This document shows positions 17,410-27,480 of a stretch of 64,000 bases of DNA, one piece after another. A program made the translations under genes and the position numbers. This DNA comes from Marinomonas rhizomae (GTDB lineage: Bacteria > Pseudomonadota > Gammaproteobacteria > Pseudomonadales > Marinomonadaceae). The stretch lies in NCBI RefSeq assembly GCF_003315485.1, contig NZ_QNSE01000001.1, positions 62,001-126,000 on the forward strand, in the 5' to 3' direction. The stretch's first letter is position 1; each line of letters opens with the position of its first letter. The notes beneath the pieces were generated by a model that saw only the letters and a program-made list of their open reading frames with translations, searched no databases and was not told the DNA's origin.

Positions 17410-20400
17410 TTATTCGCTTATAGGCTCTAACACTTCTGTGGTTTTAGTTTTTAATTTATTTATCAATTGATGAATATCTTCTTTTATCATCAGTAAAACA
17501 GGAATCAAAATAAGTGTGATTACGGTGGCAAACATGATGCCGTAGGCAAGAGATACAGCGGCCGGAATGAGCATTTGTGCTTGTCTTGATGTTTCCCAAA
17601 GAATTGGAATTAAGCCCGCAAAAGTAGTAAAAGAGGTCAGTAATACGGCACGAAGGCGGCTTCGACACGCGAGACTGATGGCTTTTTTAACGTGACTGGT
17701 TTCATGGCGGAGGTCGTTGAAACGAGATACGAGCAATAGACTGTCATTTACCACAACACCGCTGAGCGCAAGTATGCCGTTTAGAGAAAAAATTCCCAAT
17801 GCCAGGTTGTTCATCCAATGGCCAAGCAATGCACCAATGATGCCGAATGGAATCGCCATCATGATGATAAGCGGCTGAGAGTAAGATTTTAAGGGTATCG
17901 CCAAAAGCCCATAAATGATCAATAAGGCAATCAGAAACATCTCAGACATAGATGACTGTGTTTTTTCTCTCTGTTCTGCTTCTCCAGAAAAATAAATAGA
18001 GACACCGGCGAATTGACGCTTCATCTGCGGTACAACGGCACCTTGTAGGTATTCAACGACTTCCGTCGATGACATGGTATCTTTGTCGACTTCAGCGGAT
18101 AGATACAAAGAGCGTTTGCCATCGATGCGAATAATACGAGTTTCTGCATCTTCTTGAGATAGTGTGGCGACAGTCGATAAAGGGACGCGAGTGCCATCGT
18201 CTAAAACGACTTTAGTGTTCATCACTGCTGCAGGCGACTCTTTTTGTTCACTTGGGTAACCTAGGTGGACTTCGACTTCAGAGTTGTCTCGTTGATATTC
18301 TTGCACCACTTGGCCATCAAAATTACGAGCGACTTGAGTTGCTAGATTACTGGTGGATAAGCCTAATAGTCGTCCTTGATCCGTTAGTTTTAGTGTGAGT
18401 CGAGACTCGGTTGGTTCATTATTTTGTTCGATACCAGTTACAGCAGGAAGGGTCGCTAACTGCTTTAATAGCTCTTCCATAGCGCCATTAAGGACGCTGC
18501 TGTCATTGCCTCGTAATTCTACCTTTAGCGCATCGACCGTTTCACGGGCACTGCGAATTCGTAGGTTTTTGACACCTTCTGACATGCCCGAAAGCTGTTG
18601 CCATTTGCTGGCAAACTGCGCAGACGTGTAGGGACGATTATCGTCAAGTTCAATACGAATATTTCCAGATTGGTCATCGCTCGCGGTCACTTGAATGTTT
18701 TTGATCGCCACCTCGCCTTTGGGTTTAGATGGTGCTTCTGGTTGATTTGAGGTGCTTGTCTTTGAAGTACTTGGTAGTGATGGCTTAGCTTGTTCAATAT
18801 TGTCTGCCGTTGGTCGTTTACGTTCATTATTGTCGCTGCGCAAAGCAATGTCGGCTTGGTAGGCTTTTTGTTCTAGTTCCAGCAGTACTTTGTTGGTTTG
18901 CCCATAGCTGACGTCGTTGTACATGGTTAATTCGCCCCGTACCGTATCGCCCGGAATTTGTGGGAAAAAACTCACGCGAATAGCTCCAGTAAATGGCATG
19001 GAAATAACTAAAATAAAGGTAGCGATAAATAGTAGACTAACGGCGTATCGATAATTCAGAGCTAAATCTATTGTTGGGCGATAAATGTGTTCGCTGAACC
19101 ATTGTAGAGAGTAATCTGCCCCTTTTTGAACCATTGCCCATGCTTTGGATATCGGGTTAGTACTAGTCGATTTTTGCGTATTTATATGTGCAAGGTGAGC
19201 GGGTAAGATAATTTTAGATTCGATTACAGATAGCACCAAACAAATGGCCACAACGGTAGCAAATTGAGAATACAGCTGACCTAAACGACCTTCGATATTC
19301 GATAAAGCCCAGAATGCTGCAACGGTGGTGAAAACACCAAATAACGTAGGAATGGCGACCAACATAGTACCTTTTATGGTATTGCCTATAGTGTCGCCTT
19401 CCTTTGACCGAACGGTATAAACACTTTCCCCTACGACAACCGCATCATCCACAACTATCCCCAAGGCCATAATAAAGCCAAAGGTGGTAAACATGTTTAA
19501 TGTTAGGCCAATACTTTCCGTCCCCATAAAAAATAAAGTGCCGAAAAAAATGAAAGGCAATCCCATAGCAACCCAAAAGGCTACCGTGACGTTCAGAAAT
19601 ATGGCCAGCAAGACAAAGACAAGCGAGACGCCTGTGATGGCGTTCTCTACCATCAATTCCAGCCGTTGATTAATCGATTCGCTGCGATCATACCAGGTGC
19701 CGAGTTTTACATTGGCTGGTAAACGTCCGCTGTCTCGCCAATCTTGAATGACGGCTTTTGCACCAGTGACGGAGTTGGAAATATCACTGGTACCGGTAGT
19801 GAGAATCTGGATTCCTAAGCTATTTTGGCGGTTAAATCTGGATAAAACATAGTCATCTTCGTCAAATGTGTCACGTATGTTAGCGATATTACCCAGTAAA
19901 ACTTTTCCTCCAGATGTGTTGGTAAGGACTGGGATGCGTGAAAACTCGCTTTTTATATAGGCTTGTTCAGATGCGCTGATGGTAAGATAAATGTTTTCGT
20001 CTCGTAGGGTTGCCACTTGAGCGGGGGAGGATTCTGCGTTAATAGCTGTGGCAATATCCGATAAAGTGAGTCCGTAAGCTTCAAGTTTGTTTTTATCAAT
20101 GTCGATCATAATGGCTGGATCTAGCCAACCAGAAATAGAGGTTGCGCTGATGTTTTCATTTGCCAATAGATCAGATTCTAATTCATTGGTTAGCTGTTGT
20201 AGGGTGCGTCGATCGGTTTCACCATAGAGTTGAATCCAAATTGAATGCTCTTCTCGGGTAGCCTTGGTCACGACAGCCGGATCTGCTTCGTCAGGAAATG
20301 AAGAGATTTGATCAACCTTATCTTTGACATCGTCCAGCAGAGTATCGATGTCGTAACCATCTAACATTTCAATACTGGTACTTGTTGCACTGGCGGTGGA

Positions 20401-20670
20401 TGATGTTGTAATGGTTTTTATACCAGATACACCTTGTAAGGCTTCTTCTAGCGGGATTGCTATTCCTTCTTCATTTTCTTTGGCGGAACCGCTGTCATTA
20501 CTGACGGAAATTGCTACGCGATTAGGCGTTAGGCTTGGGAAGGCTTCCTTGTTTAGCGATCCCATGTTTAGAACGCCCAAGCTAATAATTAAAATTAGCA
20601 GTAGGTTTGCGGCAACAGGGTTATTGGCAAACCATGGAATAATACCTTTTGGTTGATCTGTCGGACTCAT
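17410..20670 (-). CDS. RND efflux pump permease
   Basis: The inner-membrane proton-driven pump of a tripartite efflux system, 1086 residues, AcrB/HAE-like. The first transmembrane helix is near residues 14-34, and the proton-relay aspartates are in GIVVDDAVVVGES. Further helices and GVVVNDSLLL appear in the second half. An unusual low-complexity, Ser/Pro/Lys-rich stretch lies in the second periplasmic half (residues about 608-655). Its ATG overlaps the stop of the membrane-fusion gene by 4 bases, so the operon order is outer-membrane factor, fusion protein, pump. It probably expels toxic small molecules; the substrate is not visible. Confidence 0.93.
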   Translation of the reverse strand: MSPTDQPKGIIPWFANNPVAANLLLILIISLGVLNMGSLNKEAFPSLTPNRVAISVSNDSGSAKENEEGIAIPLEEALQGVSGIKTITTSSTASATSTSIEMLDGYDIDTLLDDVKDKVDQISSFPDEADPAVVTKATREEHSIWIQLYGETDRRTLQQLTNELESDLLANENISATSISGWLDPAIMIDIDKNKLEAYGLTLSDIATAINAESSPAQVATLRDENIYLTISASEQAYIKSEFSRIPVLTNTSGGKVLLGNIANIRDTFDEDDYVLSRFNRQNSLGIQILTTGTSDISNSVTGAKAVIQDWRDSGRLPANVKLGTWYDRSESINQRLELMVENAITGVSLVFVLLAIFLNVTVAFWVAMGLPFIFFGTLFFMGTESIGLTLNMFTTFGFIMALGIVVDDAVVVGESVYTVRSKEGDTIGNTIKGTMLVAIPTLFGVFTTVAAFWALSNIEGRLGQLYSQFATVVAICLVLSVIESKIILPAHLAHINTQKSTSTNPISKAWAMVQKGADYSLQWFSEHIYRPTIDLALNYRYAVSLLFIATFILVISMPFTGAIRVSFFPQIPGDTVRGELTMYNDVSYGQTNKVLLELEQKAYQADIALRSDNNERKRPTADNIEQAKPSLPSTSKTSTSNQPEAPSKPKGEVAIKNIQVTASDDQSGNIRIELDDNRPYTSAQFASKWQQLSGMSEGVKNLRIRSARETVDALKVELRGNDSSVLNGAMEELLKQLATLPAVTGIEQNNEPTESRLTLKLTDQGRLLGLSTSNLATQVARNFDGQVVQEYQRDNSEVEVHLGYPSEQKESPAAVMNTKVVLDDGTRVPLSTVATLSQEDAETRIIRIDGKRSLYLSAEVDKDTMSSTEVVEYLQGAVVPQMKRQFAGVSIYFSGEAEQREKTQSSMSEMFLIALLIIYGLLAIPLKSYSQPLIIMMAIPFGIIGALLGHWMNNLALGIFSLNGILALSGVVVNDSLLLVSRFNDLRHETSHVKKAISLACRSRLRAVLLTSFTTFAGLIPILWETSRQAQMLIPAAVSLAYGIMFATVITLILIPVLLMIKEDIHQLINKLKTKTTEVLEPISE

Positions 20671-21857
20671 GGTTTCACGCTCGTATCAGTCGATGTAGAG
20701 GTAGTAAGTGGTTGAGCAAGCGTGCCTTTTAAATAGCTATTGTAGGGTTGAACAAGTACTTGATACGTTTTCTGACGCATGGACTCAGGTACTTCTATAT
20801 AAACGTATTTAGAGTCCACAAAGCGAGGCGTGGTTTCAAAAGCCGCCAAACGGCTATCTTGATCTATGTACCAAATTTCACTTTTTTGGCTTAATGCGGT
20901 ATTAGGCAACCGCCAAAGGTTATCAAGACGTTTGCCTTGAATAGATATCTCGACAAAGGCGCCCGGAATTAATGCTGGAGACTGGTCGAGTGGTTTCTCT
21001 AAACTCACCAGTAAACTGCGCATGCGTGTTGTTTCGTCTATATGTTGGTTGATGCTTAAAATTTCACCTTGCCAAGAATTCTTGTCATCAATACTTGATA
21101 TTAATGCTGGCCAGCCTTGTTTTAATAGTGTTTTTGTATCTGGAAGCTTCAGCCAATCACTATTCGATAAATCAACTTTAATTTCGGCTCGATCGATACT
21201 ATAGAGTGTACCAACCTCGCTTCCAGAGCTTAGGTACGAACCAAGGGAAACGCTACGAGCGACAACCAAAGCATTAAAAGGTGCCGTGAGTTGAGTGTGC
21301 TTTAATTGAGCTTGTGCGTTATTTAATGCCGCCTTGGCTGATTCCACGTCTGCACGCGCCGCTTTTAATTGTGGCTCGCGTAACACTAAGTCCGAATCTG
21401 GATCGCCTTTAAACCCCGCGGCTTCCCATTCTGCATTGGCTTGTTCGCCTTGGCGAATTTCTTCCTTCAGTGCCAATTCTGCTGTTGCTAAAGTATTTTT
21501 AGCGCTAGCCACGTTACTGTTTAGTTCGGTGTTTTGTAGTTGGCCTAAAAGGTGTCCTTTTTTGATGATTTGGCCAGACTCAAATTTGTCTGAAAGACTA
21601 ATTACTTCGCCACTTACTTGGCTTGTCATTGTTAAAGAGTATCTTGGTTTAACTATGCCTGATGCTTTTATTGCTGCGGAATAGCTGCCTATATTGGCGC
21701 TTAGAGTGGATATTTCTAAGGCTTGCTCTGGTGTCGCAGGGCGCGGTGTTTGTACCCGGTTTTGTTGAGCTTTAATAGCGTGAGACACGTATAGATAGGC
21801 GCCAGCTATTGCAACACCAGCGAGTAGTAAAGTGATCCATCGAGAAAGGTGTTTCAT
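20667..21857 (-). CDS. RND membrane-fusion protein (HlyD/AcrA family)
   Basis: The periplasmic adaptor of the efflux system, 396 residues. A single N-terminal membrane anchor (about residues 8-27) is followed by a lipoyl half (IKASGIVKPRYSLTMTSQVSGEV), a helical hairpin (about 110-185), the second lipoyl half (LTAPFNALVVARSVSLGSYLSSG) and beta-barrel domains. It joins the TolC-like protein to the pump. It shares one base with the stop of the upstream gene and overlaps the downstream pump gene by four, implying tight translational coupling. Confidence 0.92.
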   Translation of the reverse strand: MKHLSRWITLLLAGVAIAGAYLYVSHAIKAQQNRVQTPRPATPEQALEISTLSANIGSYSAAIKASGIVKPRYSLTMTSQVSGEVISLSDKFESGQIIKKGHLLGQLQNTELNSNVASAKNTLATAELALKEEIRQGEQANAEWEAAGFKGDPDSDLVLREPQLKAARADVESAKAALNNAQAQLKHTQLTAPFNALVVARSVSLGSYLSSGSEVGTLYSIDRAEIKVDLSNSDWLKLPDTKTLLKQGWPALISSIDDKNSWQGEILSINQHIDETTRMRSLLVSLEKPLDQSPALIPGAFVEISIQGKRLDNLWRLPNTALSQKSEIWYIDQDSRLAAFETTPRFVDSKYVYIEVPESMRQKTYQVLVQPYNSYLKGTLAQPLTTSTSTDTSVKP

Positions 21858-23233
21858 TAAGGTTTTACTCCAAGCCCAAGTGCAAGCCCCAAATCAACTC
21901 TGTTTGATAGGTGCTGATAATTTAAATTGTCCAGTTGTGCTTCTAAATCAAACGCAGTGGTTTGTGCGCTGATCAAATCGTTCAGCTCGACTAATCCTGT
22001 ACGGTATTTTTTTTCATACTGAGTGAGGTTCTTTTTGGCGCTGAGAAGGGCGTCGTGTATATGTTGAACTTGCTGGGATAGCACTCGCTCTTGTCCTAAG
22101 GTGTTTTCTACTTCGTTGACGGCTGTCAGCAAGGTATCACGGTAATCTTGATAGGCTTGGGCGGTTTTTAGTTTGGCGATTTCAGCAGCAGCTTTTAGTT
22201 GCCCACCTTGGTAAAGAGGTTGGGTTATTTGTGCTAATAAAGACCAAATAGGAGAACCAAATAGAGCTGCGCTTGGAGAGGTTGCTGTCTCACTTAATGT
22301 TGCACTTAGGCTGATGCTGGGTAGCATGTCTTTATAAGCGACGGAGGTATTTAAATCAGCGGCTTCAATTGCCAAATACGCGGCTTTTAAGTCCGGTCTA
22401 CGTTGTAAGTTTTGTTGTGGCAAATCACTCAGAGTAAGGCTGACGTCTGGATAGCTTTGATTTGCAAGGAAATCCAAAGTATTTGTTTCTCCCAAATAAA
22501 GTTGTAAGTTACGTATTTCAATAGCGAGATTTTCTTTGTACTCCACAACGTCGGCTTTAGATTGGGAAGTCGAGGTGCGCGATTCATCAAGCTCTTCCAA
22601 ATTGCCAAGGCCATTTTTAAAGCGTTTTAGAATGAGCTTTTCGTTGGCTTCTAAAAGCGTTAGACGTTTTTGTTCGATATCAATAGCATGTTGTTTTTCG
22701 GTAATGGCTAGCCAAGTTTTAATGACATTAGCGACCAAGGTGTCGCGGCTGGCTTGATATAAGGCTTCCTCACTGGCAAGTGTCTTAGCTGTAGCTTGTT
22801 CTGCTTGAGCGAGTTTTTGCCATAAGTCTGCTTCCCAGCTAATACTTAAACTGGCTTTATAGTTGCTGTCGCTGCCTTCGGATTTGCTGCCAGAAAAGCC
22901 CGCTTCGATGCTAGGTAAAGAGTCGCCTTGCTGGCTTTTTAAGCTCCACAAACTGGCTTTTAGCGTTAGTTGCGTTTTTTGTAGGCTAGGATTAGCTTCG
23001 AGAGCCTTGGTAATTAAATCGTCTAATTGTTCGTCTTTAATTAGGTCTGTTAAATAGCTTGCAGGGGCAACATTATCCATTGTTTGCCACTGTGATGTTT
23101 TGATTTCACTTGTTGTATCTAATTCTTGTTGTGCTAGCTCTGCATAGTCTTTGCGTTTTTCTGTACTGCTACAGGCCGCTAATATTAAGCTGAAACAGAG
23201 CACCCCTAGATTTACAAAAGACCGATTGAGCAT
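21857..23233 (-). CDS. Outer-membrane efflux lipoprotein (TolC/NodT family)
   Basis: The outer-membrane channel of the efflux system, 458 residues, with a lipoprotein signal ending LILAAC before SSTEKRK. The body has the repeated long helices and beta strands of the TolC family (KASLSISWEADLWQKLAQAE, PQQNLQRRPDLKAAYLAIEAA). A TTG at 23251 would lengthen it, but I prefer the ATG at 23233 with AGGA upstream. It is the first gene of the operon, and the 128 bases up to the LysR gene presumably contain the promoter. Confidence 0.9.
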   Translation of the reverse strand: MLNRSFVNLGVLCFSLILAACSSTEKRKDYAELAQQELDTTSEIKTSQWQTMDNVAPASYLTDLIKDEQLDDLITKALEANPSLQKTQLTLKASLWSLKSQQGDSLPSIEAGFSGSKSEGSDSNYKASLSISWEADLWQKLAQAEQATAKTLASEEALYQASRDTLVANVIKTWLAITEKQHAIDIEQKRLTLLEANEKLILKRFKNGLGNLEELDESRTSTSQSKADVVEYKENLAIEIRNLQLYLGETNTLDFLANQSYPDVSLTLSDLPQQNLQRRPDLKAAYLAIEAADLNTSVAYKDMLPSISLSATLSETATSPSAALFGSPIWSLLAQITQPLYQGGQLKAAAEIAKLKTAQAYQDYRDTLLTAVNEVENTLGQERVLSQQVQHIHDALLSAKKNLTQYEKKYRTGLVELNDLISAQTTAFDLEAQLDNLNYQHLSNRVDLGLALGLGVKP

Positions 23234-23361
23234 GTAGTGTGTCCTAGTCAAAGAGCTAAGTTGGCAGCGCTTTTAAACTACCTTTCATTAGTGAATAAGC
23301 AAGATGCTCGATTATTACGTTTTTGGGGCAAGGCTTTAAGTGTATTTGCGTTTCTTTACAG

Positions 23362-24267
23362 TTATTGTTTCTCTAAAATCGTAAGCGTACTATTTCTGAA
23401 ATGATGTAGGAACTCTGACATTCGCTTGGGTAAGCTGCCATATGGGTAGAGTAAGTAAACGGGTATCAAGGGAAGTTGCCATTGTGGCAGTACTCTGACC
23501 AAATCACCTGGGTGGTGTTTTTCTCTCATGGCTACCATGTAATCAGGTAAGACACCTACACCTTTTCCTCTGGCTATTTGCTCAAGTTGCATGGCAATTT
23601 GGTCTGTCCATATTTGAGACTTTGGTATTTGAACGCGTTTTCTACCATCTTCAGCGTGCCGTAACTCTAAATCTCCTGCTGGCTGATAAAAATGGTGAAA
23701 GTTCACCCATGGAATATCTTCCAACCCATCAATATCTTCTAATTTGGTATTTTCTTGCTGAAATGTTTTAGAAGCATAGAGGCCGCATGTTAAGTGTCCT
23801 AGCATTTCTTCTTTGAACTTAGATGGTTGCAAAGTCCCTAACCAAATTCCGATGTCAGATTGCTCTAATTCAGAAAAGATTGAAGTTGTTTTAAGAGAAA
23901 TACTGATTTCAGGGTGATTGTCAGCAAACTTAATAATCTCTTTTGGTAACCAAGAGCGAGCCAAGCCGTAATAGGCCGTAATAGTTAATTCTCCTACTAC
24001 TGAGTCCTGAAGTGTGTCGATGGTTTTCTGGGCCAGTTTTGTCGCATCTAGTATTTTGCAGGCATGAGGATAGAAGGCCTTGCCGGCAGCGTTTGGGAGT
24101 ATTTTATTTGCTTGACGCAAGAGAAGGGCTTGCCCAACACAGGCTTCTAAATGGGAAATTCGTCGGCTCAGTGTTGATTTAGAGACTTCAAGTTGTTTGG
24201 CCGCTTTTGTTAGGTTCTCTGTCTCAATTAACGTTATAAAGCTATATAGATCGTTTATATCATACAT
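23362..24267 (-). CDS. LysR-family regulator
   Basis: A LysR-type transcription factor of 301 residues, with a winged helix (DLYSFITLIETENLTKAAKQ, SKSTLSRRISHLE) and a periplasmic-binding-like effector domain. A longer frame reaches 24345, but the usual LysR start is the ATG at 24267 (MYDINDLYSF). The longer form would also swallow a palindrome at 24317-24331. It diverges from the metallo-beta-lactamase-fold gene at 24400 and is its probable regulator; it could also act on the efflux operon downstream. Confidence 0.88.
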   Translation of the reverse strand: MYDINDLYSFITLIETENLTKAAKQLEVSKSTLSRRISHLEACVGQALLLRQANKILPNAAGKAFYPHACKILDATKLAQKTIDTLQDSVVGELTITAYYGLARSWLPKEIIKFADNHPEISISLKTTSIFSELEQSDIGIWLGTLQPSKFKEEMLGHLTCGLYASKTFQQENTKLEDIDGLEDIPWVNFHHFYQPAGDLELRHAEDGRKRVQIPKSQIWTDQIAMQLEQIARGKGVGVLPDYMVAMREKHHPGDLVRVLPQWQLPLIPVYLLYPYGSLPKRMSEFLHHFRNSTLTILEKQ

Positions 24268-24316
24268 TTTTGTATACCTATTTTTTAATGTCATGTTGCT
24301 GTTCATTCCATAACTA

Positions 24317-24331
24317 GGAACAAGATGTTCC
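24317..24331. promoter_or_regulatory. Candidate LysR operator
   Basis: Inverted repeat GGAAC-N5-GTTCC in the gap between the LysR gene and the hydrolase gene, 69 bases before the latter. Size and placement suit a LysR binding site, but it does not fit T-N11-A exactly. Confidence 0.4.
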
Positions 24332-24399
24332 GAGGTTTTTTTCAAATTATTATGTGAGAATACTAATGGTAACCAATATCATTTATATAGGGTGTATAT

Positions 24400-25464
24400 A
24401 TGACATCACAGCTTAGCTGTTGCGCTTTTAGCGTATTGTACAAATCGCTCATTTTGACAGCATCACTTACTTTATGCAGCCAAGCTCAAGCGCAAATATC
24501 TATTTCACCAGAAGATCTAGTTAAACAAGGTCTATTGGCAGGGGCTAACTATCCTGGTCTTACAAGTCTTTGTGAAATCGATCGTCCGCTAAAAATTGCC
24601 GGCGATCGACGTCGATCCATAAATAAGAGATCGCCACTGACAGACGAAGAACGTGCTCAGCGAGCAGAAAGGTCAATGTTAGCGCCACTTCGAGTATTTG
24701 ATAACTTGTACTTTGTTGGTAACCGTTCTGTAGCCAGTTGGGTAATTCAAACCTCAGATGGGTTAATTCTTATTGATGCAATGAACAGCAATCGCCAATC
24801 TGAAGCGATTATAGCGGAAGGGATTCGCTCCTTAGGTATGGATCCGAATGATATTCGTTATTTGATCATTACTCATGCTCATGGTGACCATTATGGTGGC
24901 CAAGAATACATCGTAAATGAATTTAAACCGCGAGTCGTGATGAGCGAGGCGGATTGGACTGAATTAGAAAAACCAGAGCCTGAAATTTTTAACCCTAAAT
25001 GGGGGCTGGCGCCAACCCGTGATATCAGTATTGAAGATGGTCATGTGATTGAATTAGGGGATACAAAAGTCGAGCTTTATGTGACTCCTGGCCATACTTT
25101 AGGCACCATTTCGCTTATTTTTCCGGTAAAAGATGGCCAGCAAAAACACATGGCTGCTATGTGGGGTGGTACTGGATTGAACTTTGGACCGAATATCGAA
25201 CGCCTACAAATGTATACAGATTCAGCGGCGCGTTTCAAGCAATTGGCAGATAACAAAGCTGTCGATGTATTTCTATCCAATCACCCGACCAGAGACAATA
25301 GCGTAGAGCGGATGCAAGCCTTGTTGCAACGTCAAATTGATCAGCCGCATCCGTTTGTGGATACGAATGCAACAGGCGCTTTTGCGTTGCTGCGCGATTG
25401 CAGTCTGGCTCGAGTGGTAAAAATTTCGAATTATCAAGATAGAGTCCAAAAAAACACCCCTTAA
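24400..25464 (+). CDS. Periplasmic metallo-beta-lactamase-fold hydrolase, B3-like
   Basis: An exported MBL-fold enzyme of 354 residues. The signal peptide ends near CSQAQAQ. The zinc ligands are complete: THAHGDH (about 157-163), TPGHT (His about 231) and SNHP (His about 293), a pattern like subclass B3 beta-lactamases. Residues about 35-95 form an extra N-terminal segment, so it is longer than B3 enzymes (about 290). It is divergent from LysR, a layout familiar from beta-lactamase loci, and precedes a TonB receptor gene by 25 bases, probably in one operon. Lactamase activity is possible but unproven; lactonase or another ester/amide hydrolysis is equally possible. Confidence 0.85.
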   Translation: MTSQLSCCAFSVLYKSLILTASLTLCSQAQAQISISPEDLVKQGLLAGANYPGLTSLCEIDRPLKIAGDRRRSINKRSPLTDEERAQRAERSMLAPLRVFDNLYFVGNRSVASWVIQTSDGLILIDAMNSNRQSEAIIAEGIRSLGMDPNDIRYLIITHAHGDHYGGQEYIVNEFKPRVVMSEADWTELEKPEPEIFNPKWGLAPTRDISIEDGHVIELGDTKVELYVTPGHTLGTISLIFPVKDGQQKHMAAMWGGTGLNFGPNIERLQMYTDSAARFKQLADNKAVDVFLSNHPTRDNSVERMQALLQRQIDQPHPFVDTNATGAFALLRDCSLARVVKISNYQDRVQKNTP

Positions 25465-25489
25465 CGAATGAATTTTTGAGTGTGATTTT

Positions 25490-27403
25490 ATGAATAAATA
25501 TCGTTTATTGCTGACAACGGCAGCAGGTTTAAAGCTAAGTATGATTTCGACCGTTATCATGGCGGATACTAGTACAGATTTGTCTGAATTAGTGGTTTCG
25601 GCGTCTGGATATGAGCAAAAAATTAATGAAGCGCCAGCCAGTATTACCGTGATTGATCAAGAAACGATTAGTCAAGGCGCTTACAGAGATATCTCTGAGG
25701 TGCTTAGCCATGTTCCTGGTGTGTTCGCTACAGGAGGGGCATCTGGTAACGATATCTCCATTCGTGGTATGCCGACCAAATATACCTTGTTGTTGGTTGA
25801 TGGTCGTCCACAGTCGTCTCGTGAATCACAGCCAAGTGGCGGTGGTGGAATGGATCAAGAGTGGTTGCCACCTTTAAAGTCCATTGAACGTATTGAGATT
25901 ATCCGTGGGCCTATGTCGACTTTATATGGCGCCAATGCAATGGGTGGTGTGGTCAATATCATTACCCGTAAAGCCACAGATGAGTGGCATGGTAATGTTC
26001 GCTTTGATATGACTAAGCCTGAAGACGATATTTATGGTGGGAGTAAGCAAGCCTCCATTTATTTGGCTGGCCCTCTTATCGCAGATACGTTGAGTGTTCG
26101 TTTGGGAGCTCGTGGCCTTTCTAATGAAGAAGATGAAGTATCTCGTGGTGCCTCTGAAAAAGAAATCCATAACTACAACGCTCAATTGCGTTACACACCG
26201 AATGAGGATCATGCTTTTGATTTGGATTTCATGAAAAGCAATCAAAAGCGCATTACAACTATCGGTAAGTCTGCCGCAGGAAGTGCGCGAAGCGATAGTG
26301 AAACCCAAAACGATAAAAGCTCATTTGCCTTGACTCATACAGGGTCTTGGGGCGAGTTATCTGATACTACCTACCTACAAAGAGAAAGCACCTACAATGA
26401 AGGGCGTGATATGCGCATTACCAATTTGGTGCTGGACAGTCGATGGGTTATTCCTTCGCAAGAGCATGTTACTACCGTGGGAGGGAATGTCACTCAAGCC
26501 AAATTGAAAGATATGGAAAATGTTCTCGACAGTACGAAAATCAGTAATGATCAGTATTCGCTTTATGGTGAAGATGAATGGTTTTTTGCAGAAACATTGT
26601 CTTTAACGTCAGGAGTACGTCTAGACAAAAACGAGAACTTTGATAGTCAAATAAGCCCTCGGTTTTATGCTAATTGGTTTACCACGGACTCTTGGACTTT
26701 TAAAGCGGGCGTCGCTACGGGTTATCAAACTCCTGAGCTGCGCGAAATTACCAGTGGTTGGGTCCAGGATAGTCGTGGTGGTGATATCTATGGTAATCCA
26801 GATTTAAAGCCTGAAACCTCGCTTAGTAAAGAAATTGGTGTGATCTACAGCGCGGATAATAAGGTGATAAGTGCAACAGTGTTTGATAATCGTTTTGACG
26901 ACAAAATCATGACTACCAGTTGCCCTACATCCATTTGTGCTGTGTCAGGTTCCCGTTATAACATCAATGTTGATGAGGCAAAGACGCAAGGCTTTGAGTT
27001 AAGTTCTGAATTCCAATTACGTAAAACGCTAAATTTGAGTGTGCGTTACACATATACCGAATCTGAACAGTTATCTGGCGAAAATAAAGGTCAGCCTTTG
27101 ACGCAAATACCACTTCACTTATTTGCTACTTCATTGAATTGGCAATTATTGGATAAGGTAAAAGCTTGGGTAGATTATGAATACCGTGGCAAAGAGTCAC
27201 AGGAAACCGGTTTGTCGAGTAATACTGAAACTCAGGCACCTTCTTATGATTTAATTCATTTGGGTATGCAATTGGAGCTAAGTGATCGTTTTGTTGTGCA
27301 GGCAGGTATTAACAATCTTACGAATCAAGAATTTGCATTTTCAGAATTTGGCTTTGTAGATGCAGGACGTGAATACTGGGCATCTTTAGAATACAGTTTC
27401 TAA
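25490..27403 (+). CDS. TonB-dependent outer-membrane receptor (CirA/FepA-like)
   Basis: An outer-membrane active transporter of 637 residues. A signal peptide ends near IMADTS, and a likely TonB box and plug follow (LSELVVSASGYEQKI, APASITVIDQETI, NDISIRGMPTKYTLLLVDGRP, IERIEIIRGPMSTLYGANAMGGVVNIIT). The beta-barrel ends with an aromatic residue (SLEYSF), as outer-membrane proteins do. It resembles the colicin I/catecholate receptors, so a ferric siderophore is a reasonable substrate. It follows the MBL-fold hydrolase by 25 bases, which may process the ligand or a toxic mimic of it. No clear Fur box was seen. Confidence 0.9.
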   Translation: MNKYRLLLTTAAGLKLSMISTVIMADTSTDLSELVVSASGYEQKINEAPASITVIDQETISQGAYRDISEVLSHVPGVFATGGASGNDISIRGMPTKYTLLLVDGRPQSSRESQPSGGGGMDQEWLPPLKSIERIEIIRGPMSTLYGANAMGGVVNIITRKATDEWHGNVRFDMTKPEDDIYGGSKQASIYLAGPLIADTLSVRLGARGLSNEEDEVSRGASEKEIHNYNAQLRYTPNEDHAFDLDFMKSNQKRITTIGKSAAGSARSDSETQNDKSSFALTHTGSWGELSDTTYLQRESTYNEGRDMRITNLVLDSRWVIPSQEHVTTVGGNVTQAKLKDMENVLDSTKISNDQYSLYGEDEWFFAETLSLTSGVRLDKNENFDSQISPRFYANWFTTDSWTFKAGVATGYQTPELREITSGWVQDSRGGDIYGNPDLKPETSLSKEIGVIYSADNKVISATVFDNRFDDKIMTTSCPTSICAVSGSRYNINVDEAKTQGFELSSEFQLRKTLNLSVRYTYTESEQLSGENKGQPLTQIPLHLFATSLNWQLLDKVKAWVDYEYRGKESQETGLSSNTETQAPSYDLIHLGMQLELSDRFVVQAGINNLTNQEFAFSEFGFVDAGREYWASLEYSF

Positions 27404-27412
27404 ATTAATGTT

Positions 27413-27445
27413 AATATTGGCATACAATGTGTGCCAATATTTTTA
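27413..27445. terminator. Probable terminator
   Basis: Perfect 10-base arms (27413-27422 and 27432-27441) around a 9-base loop, followed by T-rich sequence. It lies between the converging TonB receptor and MocR genes. Confidence 0.75.
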
Positions 27446-27480
27446 TGGTTTTCTTGTTAAAAGTAATGTATCGATATTTC

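Noticed and set aside
24400..25464. Calling the MBL-fold enzyme a carbapenemase
   Set aside because: The zinc ligands fit, but the protein has an extra N-terminal part and sits with a TonB receptor; MBL folds have many activities, so I kept the call general.
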